A DNA stretch of 7,956 nucleotides from Candidatus Altarchaeales archaeon ex4484_96 (GTDB lineage: Archaea; Altiarchaeota; Altiarchaeia; IMC4; QMZM01), in NCBI GenBank assembly GCA_002254405.1, contig NJDH01000038.1:1-7956 (forward strand), read 5' to 3'. Both the position numbers and the translations under genes were made by a program. Below are positions 1 to 5,576 of the stretch, in pieces. The notes under the pieces were generated by a model. That model ran no database searches, was not told the DNA's origin, and was given only the letters and a program-made list of their open reading frames with translations. Every line of letters begins with the position of its first letter. Position 1 is the first letter of the stretch.

Positions 1-1
1 G

Positions 2-310
2 CAACTTGCAGATTACGCCAAAGCAAACCTTGAAAAAACAGGCTATGTCAACGTTGAAGTCATACATCATGAGGGAAGCAGGGGTTATGATAATAAAGCA
101 CCATATGATCGCATTATCGTCACAGCAGCCGCACCAAAGATACCCGGGGAATTAACCCAACAGCTAGCAGACGACGGGTTGATGCTCATACCTGTTGGCT
201 CTAAATTCATGCAAACCCTATTAAGCTTACATAAGAAAAAAGATAAAATAGTTGAGAAAGAAATATGCGGGTGTGTTTTCGTACCCTTAATCGGGGAGGA
301 AGGCTGGTAG
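2..310 (+). CDS. pcm: Protein-L-isoaspartate O-methyltransferase, C-terminal part (5' end outside window)
   Basis: This is the last 102 residues of a Pcm-family enzyme, which uses S-adenosylmethionine to methylate isoaspartyl residues so that damaged proteins can be repaired in the cytoplasm. The reading frame enters from the left edge and ends at TAG 308-310. Visible family marks are APYDRIIVTAAAPKIP (visible residues 33-48), the QLADDGLMLIPVG strand (54-66) and the closing CVFVPLIGEEGW. Family members are usually about 210-220 residues, so roughly the first half, including the glycine-rich SAM-binding loop, is missing from the window. Where relatives usually have a GDG-type motif just before the APYD segment, this protein reads HEGS (23-26), a mild deviation. 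It converges on the trm56 gene, with only 2 bp between the two stop codons. The family call is secure; nothing can be said about its start or promoter. Confidence 0.93.
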   Translation, partial: QLADYAKANLEKTGYVNVEVIHHEGSRGYDNKAPYDRIIVTAAAPKIPGELTQQLADDGLMLIPVGSKFMQTLLSLHKKKDKIVEKEICGCVFVPLIGEEGW

Positions 311-312
311 CA

Positions 313-825
313 TCAGTCTAAAACAACATTTTTTCCCCGCTCCATCGGGATAATACGTTTTCTACCCTTAAATTCGTGCTCGAGTTCCACCCCAGCATAT
401 AATCGGTCTAAATAGATTGCTAAAGCAGCTACCTCCGAATGCGGCTGGTTTCCGATAGAGATATTTAAGTCAACCAGCTGATAAACATCGGATGGGACCT
501 TCTTACCCCCTAAAACAATCAGTTTGTTTTTTTTCGTCGACAAGGAGCTACCAGATGACTGGTTTATGTTGATGCCGTACATGGTTAAATGAATGCTGTC
601 GCCCTTATAATCAGATATATATTTCCTCCAGTTGCTGGTTGAATCAACCGTGAAATCACCCCCCCACTCATCAACCACCCTTTTAATGCTTTCCTCTACG
701 TGAGGGTCGTGTACGTCCATCACCAGCTTATCCGCACCGAAAGCTCTTGAAACCAAACCGATGTGGGTGCTGATACGCTTGTCGCGGGCGAACCTGTGCC
801 CTAGTCTAAGAACCTCCACCCTCAT
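313..825 (-). CDS. trm56: tRNA (cytidine-56 2'-O)-methyltransferase Trm56 (SPOUT family)
   Basis: The 170-residue protein matches archaeal Trm56, which methylates the ribose of C56 in the T-loop of tRNA and so helps hold the tRNA elbow together. The N-terminus RVEVLRLGHR then RDKRISTH and RAFGA (residues 2-31), NWRKYI (65-70) and HLTMYG (79-84) are family hallmarks. The SPOUT knot that binds SAM is visible as IVLGGKKVP (103-111) and ISIGNQPHSEVAALAIYLDRL (122-142; conserved GNQPHSEVAA). Length is close to the 170-180 usual for the family. ATG at 825 is chosen because the LRLGHR segment starts only a few residues in. No Shine-Dalgarno sequence is seen, but the gene overlaps the end of the upstream FAD-protein gene by 20 bp, so translational coupling is likely. 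It is the last gene of a three-gene minus-strand operon. Confidence 0.95.
   Translation of the reverse strand: MRVEVLRLGHRFARDKRISTHIGLVSRAFGADKLVMDVHDPHVEESIKRVVDEWGGDFTVDSTSNWRKYISDYKGDSIHLTMYGININQSSGSSLSTKKNKLIVLGGKKVPSDVYQLVDLNISIGNQPHSEVAALAIYLDRLYAGVELEHEFKGRKRIIPMERGKNVVLD
329..334 (+). terminator. Possible oligo-T terminator for pcm, inside trm56
   Basis: A run of six T lies 19 bases past the pcm stop and is followed by CCCC. Archaeal RNA polymerase often stops at T-rich tracts without a hairpin, and there is no intergenic room for another terminator because trm56 begins 3 bases after pcm ends. The tract sits in the coding region of the opposite gene and could be chance. Basis: seen sequence plus general archaeal termination rules. 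Confidence 0.25.
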
Positions 826-2212
826 TTTTTTTCAATATACCCCTGGCAGCCAATAAACCCGTAGCCGCCGCGTTCACGATATCTCTTGATAATCCCGCCC
901 CGTCTCCGGCAACAAAAAGATTAATTAAGCTGGATTCCATCAACTCGTTTACTTGAACCTGGGTGGCATAGAATTTTATCTCAGGCGCGTAAAGCAGAGT
1001 CGAATCAGAGTATACCCCAGGTATGACCTCATTAAGCTTTTTTAGCCCCTCAAGCAAGTCCATCACAATCCGGTGCGGCAAAGCCATTGAAATATCCCCG
1101 GGTGTGACATCGGTGAAGGTCGGCTGGATGCGGTTGCTTTCAATCCGGCCCTTATGTGAGCGCCTGCCGCGGCGCAAATCACCCAATCTCTGCAGTATAG
1201 GCTTGCCTCCTCCAATCGTGGTCGAAAGCCGTGCTATCATCATCCCATAAGCTATGGTATCCTCAACCGGCTCGGTTAGCTCAACCCGCACAAGAAAAGC
1301 GAAATTGGTGTTATCTGAGTCTTTTTTGATGAACGAGTGGCCGTTTACGCCAACAACCCCGTCGTAGTTTTCTTTCACCACAAACCCACGGTGGTTCGTG
1401 CAGAATGTTCTCACGAAATCATCGTATTTCTCGCTTCTGATATGGAATTTCGGGTCCCGGTTGATTTCGATGATATCGTCCATGATAATTGAGGGTACCT
1501 CAACACGCACGCCCACGTCGATTCCGCTGAATCTGGCTGCGATATCGTGTTTACTGACGAGAGAATTAAACCATGATGCACCGTATCTGCCTGGTGCGGC
1601 GAGCATGTAATTTCCCCGGATTACGCTATCGTCTTTTAATATAACCCCAACGCATTTGTTTTTATTTATCTTTAAGTCCTTAACCCGGGTCTCTAAAAGA
1701 AATTCAACCCCGCGTTCGGTTAAATAATCCTTGAAAGCCGATATGACATGAGGGCTCTCGTCTGTTCCAATATGCCTCTGGGGCACTTCAACAAAGCTGA
1801 CCCCCACCGAAGCCGCTCTCTTTTTGAGTTCATGGATTGCTTTTTTTTCCACACCATATAACCTATCGGGGCAGTCGAATCTCAAAAAAACCTTATCCAC
1901 CCGCTCAACCAGCTTATTGGCCTCTTTGCTGTTTATCGTGTAATCCGCGAGGTTTCCGCCGATATCGGGGCGCAGATTTAATGTTCCATCGCTGAAGGTT
2001 CCGGTCCCACCCACCCCGGACATAATATCGCAGGGTATGCACTTCATGCACTCTGCTGTTTTTTCCATCGGGCATTTACGGTCTTTGATGTCTTTGCCCT
2101 CGTCTATCAATAAGATAGAGCCCCCGAATTTTTCTTCCACAAGCCGGTAGGCAGCGAACATCCCGGCTGGTCCTGCTCCGACAATAACAACATCAAAACG
2201 CTTTCGGTTCAC
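806..2212 (-). CDS. Uncharacterised FAD-dependent dehydrogenase, COG2509 family
   Basis: A 468-residue flavoprotein of the COG2509 group, whose substrate is unknown. The N-terminal Rossmann fold for FAD is clear (FDVVIVGAGPAGMFAAYRL, residues 6-24, GxGxxG at 12-17, acidic Asp37 at the end of the second strand). A cysteine cluster follows (Cys47, Cys55, Cys58, Cys61) and leads into GVGGTGTFSDGTLNL (66-80), the signature by which I recognise the family. The C-terminal FAD loop is NLFVAGDGAGLSRDIVNAAATG (431-452; key residues G436, D437, G438). The four cysteines could hold a metal or an iron-sulphur centre or be redox-active; the sequence alone cannot decide. The start is GTG at 2212, immediately before the first Rossmann strand, with a TATA-like box 25-31 bp upstream (2237-2243). 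It is the middle gene of the minus-strand operon, 37 bp after DUF429 and overlapping trm56 by 20 bp, which hints at, but does not prove, a role in RNA metabolism. Confidence 0.88.
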   Translation of the reverse strand: MNRKRFDVVIVGAGPAGMFAAYRLVEEKFGGSILLIDEGKDIKDRKCPMEKTAECMKCIPCDIMSGVGGTGTFSDGTLNLRPDIGGNLADYTINSKEANKLVERVDKVFLRFDCPDRLYGVEKKAIHELKKRAASVGVSFVEVPQRHIGTDESPHVISAFKDYLTERGVEFLLETRVKDLKINKNKCVGVILKDDSVIRGNYMLAAPGRYGASWFNSLVSKHDIAARFSGIDVGVRVEVPSIIMDDIIEINRDPKFHIRSEKYDDFVRTFCTNHRGFVVKENYDGVVGVNGHSFIKKDSDNTNFAFLVRVELTEPVEDTIAYGMMIARLSTTIGGGKPILQRLGDLRRGRRSHKGRIESNRIQPTFTDVTPGDISMALPHRIVMDLLEGLKKLNEVIPGVYSDSTLLYAPEIKFYATQVQVNELMESSLINLFVAGDGAGLSRDIVNAAATGLLAARGILKKNEGGGS

Positions 2213-2236
2213 AGTAATTCAATAGAGTATTCTGAC

Positions 2237-2244
2237 ATAAATAT
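2237..2244 (-). promoter_or_regulatory. TATA-like box before the FAD-dehydrogenase gene
   Basis: On the minus strand the 37-bp gap reads ATATTTAT followed by G at this position. The TATTTAT core is 25-31 bp before the GTG start at 2212, the distance expected for an archaeal TATA box when transcription starts at the start codon itself. No Shine-Dalgarno sequence is seen. It may give the second and third operon genes their own leaderless transcript. Confidence 0.4.
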
Positions 2245-2249
2245 GCATA

Positions 2250-2801
2250 TTAAACCCCGGGCACTACAATAACGCCTTCTTCGTCTCCAACCTGCCTTGT
2301 GGATTTTTTGAGATGCAAAAAAGCGGTTAACGCCGAGAAAACAGCGTCTAATTCATCCCTGGAGAGAAACCTTTTTTCTATGTCGCCTTTTAAGCCCGAT
2401 TCCAGCAGGCTTTTCTGGACTTTTTTCTCGTCCCGGTCATAGTATCCGAGTATTTTAGCGCAGGCTGCGGCATGGACTTCAATCAAATCAAAGCCTGAGT
2501 CTTTGAGCTCCAAGGCAAGATGAGCTCCCCTTAATGCTAAAACCTCCATCCCCCGCAGGGTAACCGGCAGGGCCCCATATGAAGACAAGTCAACATCGCA
2601 TTTCCTGTTTTTTCCTGAATAAATCAGCGGAGCATCAACAGCCGTCAGCTCAGGTTTGATATGCTCAAGCTCATTAATTATTTCTTCGTCGGAATGAAGC
2701 ACCTTCACCAAAACATGCTTGCTCTCACCCTCAACGGATAAAACACAGAACCCGGAGTCGTTTACGGGCTTACCGGCTAAATCTAAACCAACAACCTTCA
2801 T
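2250..2801 (-). CDS. DUF429 family protein, predicted RNase H-fold nuclease
   Basis: A 183-residue protein of the DUF429 family (COG2410, predicted nuclease of the RNase H fold); no reaction is established for it. Recognisable blocks are the first-strand KVVGLDLAGKP (residues 2-12), LTAVDAPLI (52-60), the basic KNRKCD stretch (64-69), LIEVHAAA (106-113) and SRDELDAVFSALTAFLHL (147-164). Asp7, Asp56, Glu108, Asp149 and Asp152 are the acidic residues placed as a metal-binding RNase H-type centre would need, so an active enzyme is plausible. The start is ATG 2801, supported by the GLDLAG strand beginning at once and by a TATA-like box 22-31 bp upstream. It is the first gene of the minus-strand operon with the FAD dehydrogenase and Trm56, and it shares a very short divergent promoter region with pyrF. 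Confidence 0.82.
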   Translation of the reverse strand: MKVVGLDLAGKPVNDSGFCVLSVEGESKHVLVKVLHSDEEIINELEHIKPELTAVDAPLIYSGKNRKCDVDLSSYGALPVTLRGMEVLALRGAHLALELKDSGFDLIEVHAAACAKILGYYDRDEKKVQKSLLESGLKGDIEKRFLSRDELDAVFSALTAFLHLKKSTRQVGDEEGVIVVPGV

Positions 2802-2805
2802 AAGA

Positions 2806-2814
2806 TTAATATTT
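2806..2814 (+). promoter_or_regulatory. TATA-like box for pyrF
   Basis: TTAATATTT lies 20-28 bp before the ATG at 2834, slightly close but compatible with an archaeal TATA box and a transcript beginning at or just before that ATG. It supports 2834 rather than TTG 2813, which the box would overlap, or ATG 2843. No Shine-Dalgarno sequence precedes any of the three candidate starts. Confidence 0.45.
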
Positions 2815-2822
2815 GGTTTCGC

Positions 2823-2832
2823 TATTATTTAA
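2823..2832 (-). promoter_or_regulatory. TATA-like box for the DUF429 operon
   Basis: On the minus strand this reads TTAAATAATA and spans 22-31 bp before the ATG at 2801, centred near -26, so it fits a leaderless transcript. It lies between the pyrF TATA-like box and the pyrF start codon, so the two initiation complexes would cover the same DNA. Confidence 0.5.
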
Positions 2833-2833
2833 C

Positions 2834-3613
2834 ATGCGGTTTATGCAAAGATACCTGAAGGCGGTGGAAGATAAAAAAAGCAGGTTATGTGTTGGATTAG
2901 ACCCCGCCCTAGGAGAGCAAAGAAATGATGATGTCATAGCTGAAAGATACGGGGATGATATGTTAGGTTACTGCCTTGACATTATAAATGCGACCTCAAT
3001 GCACGCTGCGGCGTTTAAAATAAACAGCCAGTATGTTTTGTTCAAGCTGACCGTTAAAGAGCTGTTTAAGCTGAATAACGCGATAAAGGATGAAGGCTGT
3101 TTATCCATACTCGACCATAAGCTGGGAGACATTAAGGAATCAAACCAGTCTGCTTTCTACTGGATTCAGAAAGCGGGTTTTGATGCCGTAACATACAGCC
3201 CGTATCCCGGGAACATAAAAGAGGCTGTTATAGAAGCACACCAAAAAAATATCGGGTTATTTACTCTGGTTTTAATGTCCAATCCGCAGGCTAGGTGGAT
3301 TCAAAAAGACGCCCCAGGTGATTACCCGCCATTATATGAGCGCATAAGCAGGGAAGCCACCAGGGCGAAAAGCGACGGGTTGGTTGTTGGCTCAACCGAT
3401 AACGTGCGGAACCTTGATTTAAAGAGAATAAAAAGCTCATCAAGAGACGATATGATATACCTGTGCCCCGGCCTGGGCAAACAAAAAGGCAGCATAGACA
3501 ACATAAAAAAGATACTCGGAGATAATCTACTGGTTAACGTGGGAAGAAGCATAATATACGATAAACACCCCGGGGATAAAGCAGATGAATATAAAAAAAT
3601 TATTCAAAAATAA
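2834..3613 (+). CDS. pyrF: Orotidine-5'-phosphate decarboxylase, divergent type 2-like form
   Basis: This enzyme makes UMP from orotidine 5'-phosphate, the last step of pyrimidine synthesis. Numbered from ATG 2834 (259 residues), the signature blocks are LCVGLDPAL (18-26), AFKIN (60-64), SILDHKLGDIKES (91-103) and VTYSPYPG (119-126). Then come LVLMSNPQ (145-152), LVVGSTDN (183-190), YLCPGLGKQKGS (209-220) and VNVGRSIIY (234-242). The catalytic Lys62, Asp94, Lys96 and Asp99 are all present, and Ser103 takes the place of the usual Thr. Length and the SNP, CPGLGKQ and GR blocks resemble the longer type 2 enzymes more than the roughly 210-230-residue type 1 form common in archaea, but the motif details differ from both. 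A TTG at 2813 would give 7 more residues, but it lies inside the TATA-like box and adds nothing conserved; ATG 2843 is also possible. It heads a pyrF-pth2-mscS operon and overlaps pth2 by 29 bp. Confidence 0.88.
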   Translation: MRFMQRYLKAVEDKKSRLCVGLDPALGEQRNDDVIAERYGDDMLGYCLDIINATSMHAAAFKINSQYVLFKLTVKELFKLNNAIKDEGCLSILDHKLGDIKESNQSAFYWIQKAGFDAVTYSPYPGNIKEAVIEAHQKNIGLFTLVLMSNPQARWIQKDAPGDYPPLYERISREATRAKSDGLVVGSTDNVRNLDLKRIKSSSRDDMIYLCPGLGKQKGSIDNIKKILGDNLLVNVGRSIIYDKHPGDKADEYKKIIQK

Positions 3614-3953
3614 TTCGGAATTAAAGCAGGTGATTGTCGTGAGAGAAGACCTCAAGATGAGCAAAGGAAAAACAGCCGCCCAGGTAGCCCACGCGGCCTT
3701 GTCTGCCGCAGACAAAAGCCCCCACAAGAGAGAGTGGATAAACCAGGGACAAAAAAAAAGCGTTCTCTCCTGCGCCGATGAGAGAGAGCTGCTCGAACTA
3801 CTACAGTCAGCTAAAGAAGCCGGTTTGCCCGCAGCGCTTGTAATAGACCAAGGCAGAACCGAGCTCGAATCCGGGACAAAAACATGCATTGGACTGGGTC
3901 CGACATCAGAAGAATGTTTAGATAAAATAACCGGAGAGCTTAAGCTGCTATAA
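3585..3953 (+). CDS. pth2: Peptidyl-tRNA hydrolase, type II (Pth2)
   Basis: A 122-residue Pth2, the archaeal and eukaryotic enzyme that cleaves peptidyl-tRNA released from stalled ribosomes so the tRNA can be reused. The family pattern is complete: KQVIVVREDLKMSKGKTAAQ (residues 14-33), VAHAA (34-38), GLPAALVIDQGRTE (80-93) and SGTKTCIGLGP (96-106). The basic KMSKGK loop and the acidic DQGRTE strand form the usual active region. The start is ATG 3585, which gives about 11 residues ahead of the first strand and overlaps the end of pyrF by 29 bp. The next possible start, GTG 3630, would cut into the KQVIVV strand and is unlikely. A weak GGGGAT stands 7 bases before the ATG. The neighbour mscS begins 3 bp after the stop. 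The function is secure; the exact N-terminus is the only doubt. Confidence 0.94.
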   Translation: MNIKKLFKNNSELKQVIVVREDLKMSKGKTAAQVAHAALSAADKSPHKREWINQGQKKSVLSCADERELLELLQSAKEAGLPAALVIDQGRTELESGTKTCIGLGPTSEECLDKITGELKLL

Positions 3954-3956
3954 AAA

Positions 3957-4958
3957 ATGAAGACAGGTAAACTCAAATATTATATCATATTAGCAGCCAT
4001 ACTCATGCTGCTGCTGATAGCATTAGATTTCTTCCTTCAGGCGGGAGGCGGCTCAATGGACATCTACTTGGACCGCATAAAAGAACAATATCTCGCCTAC
4101 CTGCCCAGGATAATCGGGGCCATGATAGTCCTTTTCGTAACCAAGATAGTAATTGATTTAACCTGCGAGGGACTTTATAGGTTCATTGACCGGATGGGGG
4201 GCAGAAGCCTTGAAATAAACAGGATAATAAGATATGCTTTATGGGCTCTGTCCATGATACTGGCTCTCTCAATCCTTATTGAAGACCTCAGCACCTTCGT
4301 GATGTCGGTTGGTTTAATAGGTTTCGGCCTGACTTTTGCTTTACAGACCCCTATAAGCTGTTTCGTGGCCTGGATGATGATTATCATAAACCGGCCTTAC
4401 AGGATAAACGACCGCATAAGCGTTGGCAGCCGCCTTGAAGGTGATGTCGTGGACATAACCATGTTTTATACCCTCATGAGAGAAGTCAAAGCAGGCAAAT
4501 CCGAGGTAACAGGAAGGCTGATAACCTTCCCAAACAACGTAATCCTAAACGAGGAGATAGTCAACTACACACTGGACGTCGAATACGTCTGGGACGAGGT
4601 TGAAGTCTCCGTAACCTACGAAAGCGATAGGAAGCTGGCGGAACAGGTAACATACGATTGCGCTGTTGAAGTAGTAGGCGAAATAATGAAAAACGGCGCT
4701 GAGGCTATGAGACAGATATCCAGAAAAAGAACAAGCGCGATAAGCCGGGGCCTCACAAGGTCGATAGCGGATAAGCCCCAGATTAGAGTACAGCTAGCTG
4801 ATTCAGCGTTTATCGTAGCGATAAGATACATTTCATTAGCCAGAAACAGGCGCAAGCTCAGAAGCAAGATTTATCAGAAAATACTGGATCGCTTCAGGGA
4901 AACCGATAAAATAGAAATCGCTTACCCGCATATGGAGTTAATAAAGCATGATAATTAG
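3957..4958 (+). CDS. MscS-type mechanosensitive ion channel
   Basis: A 333-residue membrane protein of the small-conductance mechanosensitive channel family, which opens when membrane tension rises and releases solutes during osmotic down-shock. Three hydrophobic segments (about residues 7-27, 49-69, 91-109) precede the pore-lining helix, VMSVGLIGFGLTFALQTPIS (115-134), which leads through FVAWMMIIINRPYRINDRI to the cytoplasmic beta domain. That domain has EGDVVDITMFYT (161-172) and LITFPNNVILNEEIVNYT (188-205). The C-terminal alpha/beta part ends with KIEIAYPHMEL (318-328), like the closing motif of the family. A basic stretch, roughly 251-273 (RQISRKR...RGLTRSIADK), seems inserted between conserved parts and is probably a surface loop. 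It is the last gene of the pyrF-pth2 operon, and its TAG overlaps the ribH stop on the other strand by 4 bp. Family call secure; conductance and selectivity unknown. Confidence 0.93.
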   Translation: MKTGKLKYYIILAAILMLLLIALDFFLQAGGGSMDIYLDRIKEQYLAYLPRIIGAMIVLFVTKIVIDLTCEGLYRFIDRMGGRSLEINRIIRYALWALSMILALSILIEDLSTFVMSVGLIGFGLTFALQTPISCFVAWMMIIINRPYRINDRISVGSRLEGDVVDITMFYTLMREVKAGKSEVTGRLITFPNNVILNEEIVNYTLDVEYVWDEVEVSVTYESDRKLAEQVTYDCAVEVVGEIMKNGAEAMRQISRKRTSAISRGLTRSIADKPQIRVQLADSAFIVAIRYISLARNRRKLRSKIYQKILDRFRETDKIEIAYPHMELIKHDN

Positions 4959-5482
4959 CCTACTTCCATGAACGAGCCAACATTCGGCAGGCTGTCATAG
5001 TCGTCGTCATCCTCATCTACGCTGTAGTCGCGTTTTCTCCTATAGCCTGTTTCTTTCCTGTATCCTCCTTCCTTGGAGTTTAACTTGCACATTTTCACAG
5101 CGGACTCAACCGCTCTTTTCGCGTACTCCACCCGCTCATAGGCCTCAAGTCGGCTCATGCCGGGTCCGGCAATACCTAATCCAACAGGCTTCCCATACTC
5201 CAGCGACAAATCAGATATCTTCCTGCTCGCATGCTGTGCGACAATCTCGTCATGCTGGGTTTTACCCTCGATAACCGCACCTAAAGCCACGACAGCATCA
5301 ATGTTATCCTTATCCAGCATCCTCTTAACGGCAAGAGGCATATCAAAAACCCCGGGAACCTTGACCACCGACACAACAGCAGCATCCAAGAAACGAGCAT
5401 GCTCTTTAGCCAGCTCCATCATAGCATAGGTTACCTCGTAGTTGAATTCCGCCCCCACAATACCTAACCTGATTCTCGCCAT
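4955..5482 (-). CDS. ribH: 6,7-dimethyl-8-ribityllumazine synthase with an extra charged C-terminal tail
   Basis: Lumazine synthase joins a pyrimidine and a four-carbon sugar phosphate in the next-to-last step of riboflavin synthesis and usually forms pentamers or 60-subunit shells. From ATG 5482 (175 residues) the core shows IRLGIVGAEFN (4-14), VKVPGVFDMPLAVKRM (40-55), VVALGAVIEGKTQHD (64-78, with probable catalytic His77) and GKPVGLGIAGPGMSRLEAYE (97-116), the archaeal pattern. The core ends near residue 136. About 39 further residues follow, with two GYR(K/R) units, RRKRD, then DEDDDDYD and SFMEVG; archaeal relatives usually lack this. Codon use in the tail looks like the rest, and no frameshift is evident. 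ATG 5482 is preferred to GTG 5488 because a TATA-like box stands 23-30 bp before it. The gene appears to be transcribed alone. Confidence 0.93.
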   Translation of the reverse strand: MARIRLGIVGAEFNYEVTYAMMELAKEHARFLDAAVVSVVKVPGVFDMPLAVKRMLDKDNIDAVVALGAVIEGKTQHDEIVAQHASRKISDLSLEYGKPVGLGIAGPGMSRLEAYERVEYAKRAVESAVKMCKLNSKEGGYRKETGYRRKRDYSVDEDDDDYDSLPNVGSFMEVG

Positions 5483-5504
5483 TTTCACTTAAATTACTGG
5501 TATC

Positions 5505-5512
5505 AAAATATA
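5505..5512 (-). promoter_or_regulatory. TATA-like box for ribH
   Basis: The minus strand reads TATATTTT here, 23-30 bp before the A of ATG 5482 and preceded by a purine-poor CA. Spacing fits a leaderless ribH transcript and decides the start: measured from GTG 5488 the box would be too close. Confidence 0.55.
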
Positions 5513-5521
5513 TGAGGTAAC

Positions 5522-5551
5522 CACTATAAATGCATTCCAGTATTTATGGTG
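5522..5551. repeat. Imperfect inverted repeat in the ribH-trkA divergent region
   Basis: The left arm CACTATAAATGC (5522-5533) and the right arm GTATTTATGGTG (5540-5551) are reverse complements at 10 of 12 positions, separated by 6 bp. Each arm contains a TATAAAT/TATTTAT core, so this could be an operator that covers promoter elements or simply two TATA boxes facing opposite ways. It lies 26 bp before the trkA-like gene. Confidence 0.45.
5541..5548 (+). promoter_or_regulatory. Probable TATA box for the RCK-antiporter-NaPRT operon
   Basis: TATTTATG lies 29-36 bp before the ATG at 5577, which predicts a leader of only a few bases. The same octamer, on the minus strand, is the candidate box of the FAD-dehydrogenase gene. 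An alternative box is CTATAAAT at 5524-5531. The palindrome TATTATAATA at 5565-5574 is too near the start to set transcription at or before the ATG. Confidence 0.4.
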
Positions 5552-5576
5552 ATGTATTCTGCTATATTATAATACA

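Noticed and set aside
1023..1250. Plus-strand open frame of 75 codons opposite the FAD dehydrogenase
   Set aside because: Antisense to a well-supported gene, with no motif of its own.
2813..2833. TTG start of pyrF, seven residues upstream
   Set aside because: The TTG overlaps the TATA-like box and adds no conserved residue; ATG 2834 fits the promoter spacing.
3527..3976. Minus-strand open frame of 149 codons opposite pyrF, pth2 and mscS
   Set aside because: It is serine-rich and low in complexity, matches no family I know, and is the antisense shadow of pth2, whose motifs are complete.
5483..5488. GTG start of ribH two codons upstream
   Set aside because: The TATA-like box at 5505-5512 would then be only 17-24 bp away, too close for transcription to include the GTG.
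5565..5574. Perfect palindrome TATTATAATA just before the RCK gene
   Set aside because: AT-only palindromes of this size arise often in AT-rich promoter DNA; too close to the start for a TATA box and too short to claim as an operator.
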